In this document: positions 15,866 through 22,781 of the stretch, piece after piece
Position numbering within the stretch: the stretch's first letter is position 1
How the letters are laid out: each line of letters opens with the position of its first letter
Origin: Dyadobacter beijingensis DSM 21582
Lineage (GTDB): Bacteria > Bacteroidota > Bacteroidia > Cytophagales > Spirosomataceae
Assembly (NCBI RefSeq): GCF_000382205.1
Contig: NZ_KB907792.1
Span: 124,001 to 188,000, forward strand
Direction of reading: 5' to 3'
DNA: 64,000 nt
Translations under genes and position numbers: made by a program
Notes under the pieces: generated by a model
What the model saw: only the letters and a program-made list of their open reading frames with translations
Told to the model about the DNA's origin: nothing
Databases searched by the model: none

Positions 15866-16540
15866 ATGGCTACGGTACTATTGATCGAAGACGAACCTGC
15901 GCTGGGAATGATTGTGAAGGACAGCCTGGCTTTCAGGGGTTTTGAGGTGCTGTACGCCAGCAACGGCGTCGAAGGCCTCGACCAGTTCCGCCGGCATCAG
16001 CCCGACATCGTCGTCGCCGACATTATGATGCCCGATATGGACGGTTTCACGATGGCCGAGCACATCCGCCGCGACGACCCGCACATCCCGATCATGTTCC
16101 TCACCGCGCGTTCCCAAACTACCGACGTCGTGCGCGGCTTCGAACTCGGCGGTAATGATTATCTCAAAAAGCCATTCAGCCTCGACGAACTCGTCGTGCG
16201 CATCAACGCGCTCCTGCGTACGGGCGCCACGCGTGCCCAAGCGACCGCGATCCTTAAAATCGGCCGGTACCAGTTCGACCCGGCCAAGCAGAAACTGGCG
16301 CTCGAAGACGAGGAAATCACATTATCCCACCGCGAATCCGAGTTACTACGCCGGCTTTTCCAGCAACGTAACCAGGTCCTCGGGCGCAGCGAGGTCCTCA
16401 CCGAACTATGGGGCGACGATTCCTTCTTCAACGGCCGCAGCCTCGACGTTTTCATCACCAAACTCCGCCGCCACCTTCGCGAAGACCCCAAAATCCAGAT
16501 CATCAACATTCGCGGGAGAGGGTATAAGCTGGTGCTTTGA
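15866..16540 (+). CDS. Response regulator, OmpR/PhoB family
   Basis: 224 residues. The receiver domain (1-120) has the acidic pocket IEDE at 7-10, the phosphoacceptor Asp52 in VVADIMMPDMDG, the conserved Thr in MFLTAR and the Lys in LKKPFS. A winged-helix trans_reg_C effector domain follows (about 130-224: ESELLRRLFQQRNQVLGRSE, SLDVFITKLRRHLREDPKIQ, IINIRGRGYKLVL). It is cotranscribed with the histidine kinase. OmpR-type regulators bind direct repeats about one helical turn apart, matching the TGTTAA-N4-TGTTAA sites at 12585 and 14422. Confidence 0.95.
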   Translation: MATVLLIEDEPALGMIVKDSLAFRGFEVLYASNGVEGLDQFRRHQPDIVVADIMMPDMDGFTMAEHIRRDDPHIPIMFLTARSQTTDVVRGFELGGNDYLKKPFSLDELVVRINALLRTGATRAQATAILKIGRYQFDPAKQKLALEDEEITLSHRESELLRRLFQQRNQVLGRSEVLTELWGDDSFFNGRSLDVFITKLRRHLREDPKIQIINIRGRGYKLVL

Positions 16541-16627
16541 AAATGTTGGGCGCAATGCGTCATACCCGGATACCACTGCGTACTGAGGCGTAAGTAATAA
16601 ATCTGCGCACCAATTAAATAACTCAGT

Positions 16628-18166
16628 ATGAACCTCCGGTTTTCAACATGGGGGAGGGCGATGTTTGCGGCCATGCTTGTCGGCGCTTGCCTTTCCTGTT
16701 CCAAAGACGATGACAGCAATACCGTCGATCCGGGCGGTACCAATGCCGACGGCTCGGTCACCATTGATAGCGTCGCTTTTGCTTCCACAGCGCCCGAGGG
16801 TGATACCGGCATCGCCGCCGATGAAGAGGATGTCCTCGCCAATTCTACCTTTTCGAGTGTGGTATCGATCCATTTCGGCTCGACGGTGGCCATCACCAAT
16901 CCGCTGGAAGGTAACGGCGTGGCGGTGACCGAAACCAATGGCGACGTGGTCATTACGGCTACCGTGGCGGCGGTGGAGTATGTGCTTTCCGGCACGACGG
17001 CCAATGGTTCGGTGAAGATTTACAGCGACAAGAAGTTCAAACTTTCGCTGAATGGCGTGAGCATTACCAATGCCGACGGCCCGGCGGTCAACATCCAGTC
17101 GGAAAAACGCGCCTTTATCGTTTTGAATGACAATACCACCAATTCCCTCACCGACGGTGGGAGCTACACGGCCAGTGGCGACGAGGACATGAAGGCGACG
17201 CTTTTCGGCGAAGGGCAGATGATATTCAGCGGCGCCGGCACGCTCAATCTGAAAAGCAATTACAAACACGCCATTTGCAGCGACGACTACGTTCGCATCA
17301 TCAGCGGAAACATCGTCGTGACCGGCGCGGCATCGGACGGTATCCACACCAACGACGCATTCATTGCCGACGGCGGTACCGTCAGTATCACGGCAGCGGG
17401 AGACGGGATTCAATGCGAGGAAGGTTACATTGTGATCAACAATGGTAATTTCACTGTGAATGTCGTAGACAAGGCCATTACGGCCAGCTGGGATACCGAT
17501 TCGAGCATCAACCCATTTGTGACGATCAATGGCGGGACTTTCAATATCAAATCATCGGTCGGGGAAGGGATCGAAAGCAAGAGCGTGCTGACCATCAATA
17601 ATGGCGATTTCAATATCCAGACCGCCGACGACGGCCTGAATGCGGGCAGTTTCATTTACATTAACGGCGGTAATATTTACGTATACAGCACGTCGAACGA
17701 CGGTATCGATTCCAACGGCCCGATGACGATCACCGGCGGAAGGATCGTTTCCATTGCTGCGGGCGGCCCCGAGGAAGGTTTCGATTGTGACCGAAATACA
17801 TTCAAAATCACCGGCGGTATCCTCATCGGTACCGGCGGGGCAACCAGTTCTCCCACCGCCAGTGTGAGCACCCAGCCTTCAGTGATCCTCGGTTCCGGCC
17901 AGGCCAATCAACTGATGCATATCCGGTCTTCGGACGGGAAGGAAGCGATGACTTTTACGATCCCGCGCGCGTACAATACCATGCTATTTTCAAGCCCGAA
18001 ACTGAAACAGGGAACTACCTACCAGGTTTATACCGGCGGTTCGGTGGCGGGTACGACGGATTTTCACGGCTTGTACATCACCGGCGTCTACACTGCGGGA
18101 ACCGCCGGCACCAGTTTCACCACGAGTTCGATGGTAACCAACGCCGGTGGTAGCCAGGGACGTTGA
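16628..18166 (+). CDS. Cthe_2159-like carbohydrate-binding beta-helix lipoprotein
   Basis: 512 residues. A lipoprotein signal (MLVGACLSCSKDDD) is followed by a linker and a region similar to the carbohydrate-binding Cthe_2159 family (PF14262): VTIDSVAFAS, the NGVSITNADGPAVNIQSEKR strand, VLNDNTTNSLTDGG, GEGQMIFSGAGTLNLKSNYK, and then repeated beta-helix turns of the form DGIHTNDAFIADGGTVSITA and GDGIQCEEGYIVINNGNFTV through about residue 400. The founding member binds polygalacturonic acid; binding of an acidic glycan at the cell surface is therefore a family-based guess. It is alone on its strand and ends 4 bases before the convergent sulfatase. Confidence 0.8.
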   Translation: MNLRFSTWGRAMFAAMLVGACLSCSKDDDSNTVDPGGTNADGSVTIDSVAFASTAPEGDTGIAADEEDVLANSTFSSVVSIHFGSTVAITNPLEGNGVAVTETNGDVVITATVAAVEYVLSGTTANGSVKIYSDKKFKLSLNGVSITNADGPAVNIQSEKRAFIVLNDNTTNSLTDGGSYTASGDEDMKATLFGEGQMIFSGAGTLNLKSNYKHAICSDDYVRIISGNIVVTGAASDGIHTNDAFIADGGTVSITAAGDGIQCEEGYIVINNGNFTVNVVDKAITASWDTDSSINPFVTINGGTFNIKSSVGEGIESKSVLTINNGDFNIQTADDGLNAGSFIYINGGNIYVYSTSNDGIDSNGPMTITGGRIVSIAAGGPEEGFDCDRNTFKITGGILIGTGGATSSPTASVSTQPSVILGSGQANQLMHIRSSDGKEAMTFTIPRAYNTMLFSSPKLKQGTTYQVYTGGSVAGTTDFHGLYITGVYTAGTAGTSFTTSSMVTNAGGSQGR

Positions 18167-18170
18167 GAAC

Positions 18171-19886
18171 CTATTTTGAAGGGGCCGGTTTCCCCGGCTT
18201 CGGAAACACCTGGTGCGTGTTGGCCCATTCGTGCCAGCGGGCGGCCAGGTGTTTTACTTTTTCGGGGTTGGAAGCGGCAAGGTTCTGGGTCTCGGAGCGA
18301 TCATTCGAGAGATCGTACAGCTGCCAGGTGCTGTCGGATGCCGGAGAAACCAGTTTCCAGTTCTCCTGCCGCACATAACGCGCTCCGAAATGCTCGTTGA
18401 ACAGCTCCGGATGCCCTTTTGTACTTTTGCCGCTAAACGATCCCACGAAGCTCTTGCCCGTTGTAGGTTTAATAGGATTGTTATTGAACTGCTTCGGATA
18501 ACTGGCACCCGATAGGTCGCAAAACGTTGCCATCAGGTCCATCACATGGCCCGTATGGTCGCTGTAACTGCCTTTTTTTGCCGTTATACCCTTTGGCCAG
18601 AATGCGATCATCGGCGTATTCACGCCCCCTTCGAACGATTCAGCTTTGGCGTAGCGGTAAGGCGTATTGGCTACGCCTGCCCAGCGCGCGCCGATGGACG
18701 CGTAGCTCGTTTGCGGGCCGGGCATGACTTGCTTTTCCGTCGCGTAGATGATCTTGCGGCCGTCTCGCGTTTCACTTGGACGGTCGAAGCCCGGCCCGTA
18801 TTTTGCACAGTTTTCGGGGCTGGCACCATTGTCGGTCAGGAAGAGGATCAAGGTGTTATCCAGTTCGCCGGTTTGTTTCAATGCATCAATAATGCGTCCG
18901 ATTCCCTGGTCCATCCGGTCGATCATAGCGGCGTGGACGGCCATTGCGGCGGCGTCCCATTCCTGGTCGGGGTTATCCTCCCATTTGGGGGCATTGGCGG
19001 GAGTTTCGGGTAATTTTGTCGTTTTGGGGTCGATGAGGCCCATTTTTACCATCCGGTCGTACCGCGCTTTGCGGATCGTATCCCAGCCGCCTTTGTAGGT
19101 GTCCTTGTATTTGTCAATATCTTCCGGTAATGCCTGCAAAGGCCAGTGCGGCGCATTTTGTGCTACATACAGGAAAAAAGGCTGGTCGGACCGGGCGAAT
19201 TCGCGGATGTATGCCACGGTGGTATCGTTAATCGCATCGGTATGGTAATAGTTTTTCGGAACGCTCTTCACCGGTTCCTTCCCGTTCACGAGGCTGAACG
19301 GGTCGAAAAAATCGACGACACCCCAGATCGTGCCGAAATACTTGTCGAAACCGCGGCTGGTAGGATATTGTTCCACAGGCGAGAACGGCCCGAAATCTTT
19401 CTGATGGTTCAGCCAGGCCAGCTGGTCTTCCGGGGTTTTTTGGGTAAATGTGTTGGAAACGTGCCATTTGCCTACCATGCCGGTTTGATAACCTGCTGTT
19501 TTGAGCACCTCGGCCAATGTCACGGTATTTTCCGTAATGCGGCCCTGGTAACCCGGCTGATTTTCCGCTTCGGTCATCTTACCTATCCCTGCCTGCTGGT
19601 TATACAGTCCCGTGAGCAGCGAAGCGCGCGTAGGGCAGCAGCGCGAAGTGTTGTAAAACTGCCGGTACCGGAGCCCGTTCTGAGCGAGGTAATCGAGGTT
19701 CGGCGTGTGTACCTCGCCGCCGTAGCAGCCCATATCGGAATAGCCCATATCGTCGGCGAGGATCACAAGGATATTCGGGCGTTTGGCCGCCTGCGGCGCT
19801 CCGGGCCGGTCTTCTGTTTTTAATGCAACCAGGCCGAGGCCGGCCAGCGCAACGAATGCCAGAATAGATAGTTTGGTTTTAGACAT
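18171..19886 (-). CDS. Secreted sulfatase (arylsulfatase type, S1 family)
   Basis: 571 residues from the ATG at 19886, which opens a signal peptide (KLSILAFVALAGLGLVALK). The formylglycine motif RCCPTRASLLTG is present, with Cys83 as the residue expected to be oxidised; N-terminal metal ligands are in LADDMGYSDMGCYG, and the C-terminal ligand set in ILFLTDNGASPENC. The family hydrolyses sulfate esters on arenes or glycans. Activation would require an anaerobic or FGE-type maturase, not seen in the window. It is downstream of two secreted proteins on the same strand with a 57-base gap, possibly cotranscribed. Confidence 0.92.
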   Translation of the reverse strand: MSKTKLSILAFVALAGLGLVALKTEDRPGAPQAAKRPNILVILADDMGYSDMGCYGGEVHTPNLDYLAQNGLRYRQFYNTSRCCPTRASLLTGLYNQQAGIGKMTEAENQPGYQGRITENTVTLAEVLKTAGYQTGMVGKWHVSNTFTQKTPEDQLAWLNHQKDFGPFSPVEQYPTSRGFDKYFGTIWGVVDFFDPFSLVNGKEPVKSVPKNYYHTDAINDTTVAYIREFARSDQPFFLYVAQNAPHWPLQALPEDIDKYKDTYKGGWDTIRKARYDRMVKMGLIDPKTTKLPETPANAPKWEDNPDQEWDAAAMAVHAAMIDRMDQGIGRIIDALKQTGELDNTLILFLTDNGASPENCAKYGPGFDRPSETRDGRKIIYATEKQVMPGPQTSYASIGARWAGVANTPYRYAKAESFEGGVNTPMIAFWPKGITAKKGSYSDHTGHVMDLMATFCDLSGASYPKQFNNNPIKPTTGKSFVGSFSGKSTKGHPELFNEHFGARYVRQENWKLVSPASDSTWQLYDLSNDRSETQNLAASNPEKVKHLAARWHEWANTHQVFPKPGKPAPSK

Positions 19887-19943
19887 GCAAAGGAATGGTA
19901 CCAGTTGGGCCGTCAATATACCCAGCATTCCTCTTTGGTACAA

Positions 19944-20696
19944 TTAACGTTTCACAAACCGCGCAGTCCAGATGGGCACAGCCGATGGTCCCGATACCTG
20001 GATAATATAGTTTCCGGGCCGGAGTCCGGATAATTTCAGCACGGGACCGTCGGCCTGATGCGCGGTTTGCCGGAGCAGATGCCGGCCGGCCTCGTCATAC
20101 ACAGTGATTTGCAGCGGGCCAAAATTTGTACCAACCGACAAATGCAGTACGTCATCGGCCGGATTGGGATACAATGTAAAACCGGCAGCATCAGTTTGCT
20201 GAATATAAATAACGGAAGAGAAGCTAAACGTTCCATCGTAATCGACTTGTTTGAGGCGATAATAGGTGTTCGGAAAAGGCGACGTGTCCGTGGCGTCGTA
20301 GGTCTTCCGTACATACGTACTACCGGAGCCAGGTATCCGGCCCATTGGGAAAAAGTGAATGCCGTCGGGCGATTTTTGTATTTCAAAATGGCTGTTTTCG
20401 GTTTCTTCCGACGTTGCCCAGAAAAGCGTGTTCCTGCCCTCGCCGGGCTTGCCGTTGAAATAGATGAGTTTGACGGGAAAGATACCGTTGGCGTCGGGCT
20501 GTAAAATTCCCTGGGATAATTGACCGGGGCCTGATCCCAGGGTAGTAATGGACGTTTCGCCGACGCTCCATGCCAGCCAGCTGCCGCCAGCATTTCCCTC
20601 TCCGCCGCTGCTGTTTACGGCAAATGGAGCAAGTGTTTGCGCTGAGGCCGGAAGGCAGGGCGGTAAGAGTATCAGCAGCAGTACGAATTTTTTCAT
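19944..20696 (-). CDS. Secreted protein with T9SS type A sorting domain
   Basis: 250 residues from the ATG at 20696, with a signal peptide (KKFVLLLILLPPCLPASAQ). An N-terminal region of about 80 residues (VNSSGGEGNAGGSWLAWSVG) and a middle NGKPGEGRNTLFWATSEETE, HFEIQKSPDG segment are common in Cytophagales T9SS cargo. The C-terminal 75 residues are a Por secretion/T9SS type A domain: LYPNPADDVLHL, VYDEAGRHLL, GLRPGNYIIQV and a basic end RFVKR. It is therefore exported across the outer membrane and attached or released at the surface. It follows the upstream secreted protein by 29 bases. Own function unknown. Confidence 0.85.
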   Translation of the reverse strand: MKKFVLLLILLPPCLPASAQTLAPFAVNSSGGEGNAGGSWLAWSVGETSITTLGSGPGQLSQGILQPDANGIFPVKLIYFNGKPGEGRNTLFWATSEETENSHFEIQKSPDGIHFFPMGRIPGSGSTYVRKTYDATDTSPFPNTYYRLKQVDYDGTFSFSSVIYIQQTDAAGFTLYPNPADDVLHLSVGTNFGPLQITVYDEAGRHLLRQTAHQADGPVLKLSGLRPGNYIIQVSGPSAVPIWTARFVKR

Positions 20697-20725
20697 AAAC
20701 AAATGGGTGAAAAGTGCATCGACTC

Positions 20726-21805
20726 CTAATAGACCAGCACGCTCGTGTAGCCCCATTCCGAGTTGGTCCAGTTGGGGCTCGTAGTAACGCCAGCCATTCC
20801 AAAATGGTAAGTGCCGGCGGGGAGGTTTTTGAACACGCCGTTGACAGAAAATGTAGACCTGGTATTCGCAGGGACCTGTAACCCGAACATCCCGAGGCCC
20901 AATGGCTGGATAGCACCTCCGCCGGATACATGCTGGCATGCCGGATAAATGCCCAGCTCATTCGCCGCCGCATAGCCGCCTAATGCCCTCGAAGCGGTCA
21001 CAAACACCGTTTGGCCTTCCTGGATGGTGATCTCCTGCGACTTTGTGATAAACGACAGGGTGCTGGAAGGGTAGGGTAAGGTGCCGGCGTGATAATAGCT
21101 TTGGATACTGCCCGAAGGACCCTGCGGGCTGGTGCCGCCGAGTAAGAGCCATTCCGGTGCGGCGGGCGTTCCCTTGTTGTAGTAAAAGCCTTCCGGTGCT
21201 TCCGTCTGATAAACCAGCAAGCCCGTTGCCGGCTGGGAAAGAGCCGTTCGCTGGCCGGCCGACATTCTGGGCAACAACAGTCCCCTTGAGTCGCTTTTCA
21301 AATCGAGCAATGCACTAGGATCGGGATTGACGGTGCCTATGCCTACGTTTCCGGCATTTTTATTGCTAATGTCCAGGCCATTCACCTGCCATTGGTTATC
21401 GGCGCTGCTTAGGGCGTACGGAACGCTCACGAGCTGCGTCGACCCAAGGTCAGTAAATGTAGTCCCGCCGTCCGGGTCGAGCTCGGTTTTAAGGTATTTG
21501 GTCCCCGTGTGCCAGGGTATAGCGGCCATCGAGCCGGTCACATCCGAGGCGCCGCCGGAGCCGATTGCCAGGCTAAACATGCCCAAAGCGTTGGTGGTAA
21601 CCGTGCGTGTTTCGCTGTAATGTGTGGTTCCGTCGGGCGCGTCCTGCCGGATGCTCAGCCGGAGCCGGATCGTTTTGTTCGTCAGCGGCGCCCCGGCGGC
21701 ATTGCGGGCAGCCGCCTGGTAGTTGATCTGCTGAGGTACCTGCGCGCGTGCAACGGACCCGGCGAGTAGTGCGATGAAGGCAATAAGAAGGAAAAACCGC
21801 TTCAT
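20726..21805 (-). CDS. Secreted hypothetical protein, tail-fibre-like Bacteroidota family
   Basis: 359 residues with a signal peptide (FFLLIAFIALLAGSVARAQ). The N-terminal half has PQQINYQAAARNAAGAPLTN and IRLRLSIRQDAPDGTTHYSE, a family found widely as secreted or cell-surface proteins in Bacteroidota. The middle repeats the pattern NVGIGTVNPDPSALLDLKSD and RGLLLPRMSAGQRTAL, reminiscent of phage-tail-fibre-like adhesins, here without any phage context. The C-terminal 140 residues are unrecognised. It is the promoter-proximal member of a possible three-gene unit with the T9SS protein and the sulfatase. Confidence 0.7.
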   Translation of the reverse strand: MKRFFLLIAFIALLAGSVARAQVPQQINYQAAARNAAGAPLTNKTIRLRLSIRQDAPDGTTHYSETRTVTTNALGMFSLAIGSGGASDVTGSMAAIPWHTGTKYLKTELDPDGGTTFTDLGSTQLVSVPYALSSADNQWQVNGLDISNKNAGNVGIGTVNPDPSALLDLKSDSRGLLLPRMSAGQRTALSQPATGLLVYQTEAPEGFYYNKGTPAAPEWLLLGGTSPQGPSGSIQSYYHAGTLPYPSSTLSFITKSQEITIQEGQTVFVTASRALGGYAAANELGIYPACQHVSGGGAIQPLGLGMFGLQVPANTRSTFSVNGVFKNLPAGTYHFGMAGVTTSPNWTNSEWGYTSVLVY

Positions 21806-21934
21806 ATGGGTATGGGATTTGGATTTGACGTTCCAAATCTATCTCCCCGAATCTGTTCTGAATCAATCGATTGAGTAGCTTGCATATTTATTGCGTAGCT
21901 GGTTATTTTGCTACCTTCTCAATCACTTACCGAA

Positions 21935-22306
21935 ATGGCCGCAGCAAAACCCGTTACCATCGACGAATATATCGCCGCATTCCCGGCAGAAGTGCAGGGT
22001 GCATTGCAGGAAATACGCAATACGATCAGGCAGACGGCCCCGGAAGCCGAGGAAACCATTTCCTACGAGATGCCTACATTCAATCTGAACGGCTCGTACC
22101 TGATCTATTTCGCGGGTTGGAAAAAGCACGTGGCGCTGTACCCGGTTACGGAAAGGATTTTCGAGACGCTTTCGGCTGAACTGGCTGGTTATAAAGGCAG
22201 CAAGAGCTCCGTGCATTTCCCGTTGAACAAGCCGATGCCGCTGGATCTCGTCAAAAAGATTACCGAGCTCCGCATTGCCGAGAACCACCTCGCCGTAGCG
22301 AAATGA
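21935..22306 (+). CDS. DUF1801 (YdhG-like) domain protein
   Basis: 123 residues from the ATG at 21935. The protein matches the DUF1801 family: TIDEYIAAFPAEVQGALQEI, RNTIRQTAPEAEETISYEMP, YFAGWKKHVALYPV and the SVHFPLNKPMPLDLVKKIT closing segment. Members are small cytosolic proteins; the Bacillus relative is described as an iron chaperone-like frataxin fold protein, but the role of most members is unknown. No operon partner; the antitoxin gene converges from the right. Confidence 0.85.
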   Translation: MAAAKPVTIDEYIAAFPAEVQGALQEIRNTIRQTAPEAEETISYEMPTFNLNGSYLIYFAGWKKHVALYPVTERIFETLSAELAGYKGSKSSVHFPLNKPMPLDLVKKITELRIAENHLAVAK

Positions 22307-22340
22307 GTAAGGTGTAATGCCGGTGTTCAGGCATATTTTT

Positions 22341-22661
22341 TCAAAATCTCTTCAATCCGGGGATCGGGAACGAGGTCGGTGACGTGAGCCATTCAAGCGG
22401 CTGCTCGGTCGAATTCCAGAACGGCTTTTGCAGCCAGTAGTTGAACTCGTCGATGAAGCCGAAAAACCCTTCACCTTTTTGAAAGAGCGCAATCAGCTTC
22501 AAAAGATGCTCGCCATGCAGCGGTTCCGGCGTTTTTTGGGCATCCTTATCATTACTGATCGTGCGAGCAGACACATTCATAATGGCCGCAAGCCGTTTCT
22601 CGGGCATTTTAATGGACTCCGCGAAGTCATAGAAAGCCTTGATGGGCAACCCTTTTTTCAA
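22341..22661 (-). pseudogene. Xre/MbcA/ParS-type antitoxin, probably frameshifted near its C-terminus
   Basis: A 106-residue frame begins at a TTG (22661); no ATG is available upstream. The N-terminal half is an Xre-like helix-turn-helix (MPEKRLAAIMNVSARTISND) and the second half the DUF2384 toxin-binding domain (HLLKLIALFQKGEGFFGFID, EFNYWLQKPFWNSTEQPLEW). The usual family ending (DLVxxELxRI-like) is missing in this frame, but a shift of one base near 22378 reads DLVPDPRIEEILKKYA and stops at 22327. The RES-type toxin that normally follows is not present, so this is likely a decaying or orphan antitoxin. Confidence 0.65.
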
Positions 22662-22781
22662 AATTAAAAACGAATTTTTTCACTTTCTTCCTCCCCCGAT
22701 ATCCCTGAAAATTCCCATCAGTATAATTGCCGTGTTTCCATCCTTTATTCCTCAACTTTCGAAGCAGAATTTCCTAAACAG

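Noticed and set aside
16628..18166. Possible adhesin or phage tail protein because of repeated Asn/Gly-rich turns
   Set aside because: The N-terminal half fits the Cthe_2159-like family and the lipoprotein signal is clear; no phage genes are nearby.
20726..21805. Phage tail-fibre gene
   Set aside because: It has a secretory signal peptide and sits with a T9SS cargo gene; no other phage genes exist in the window.
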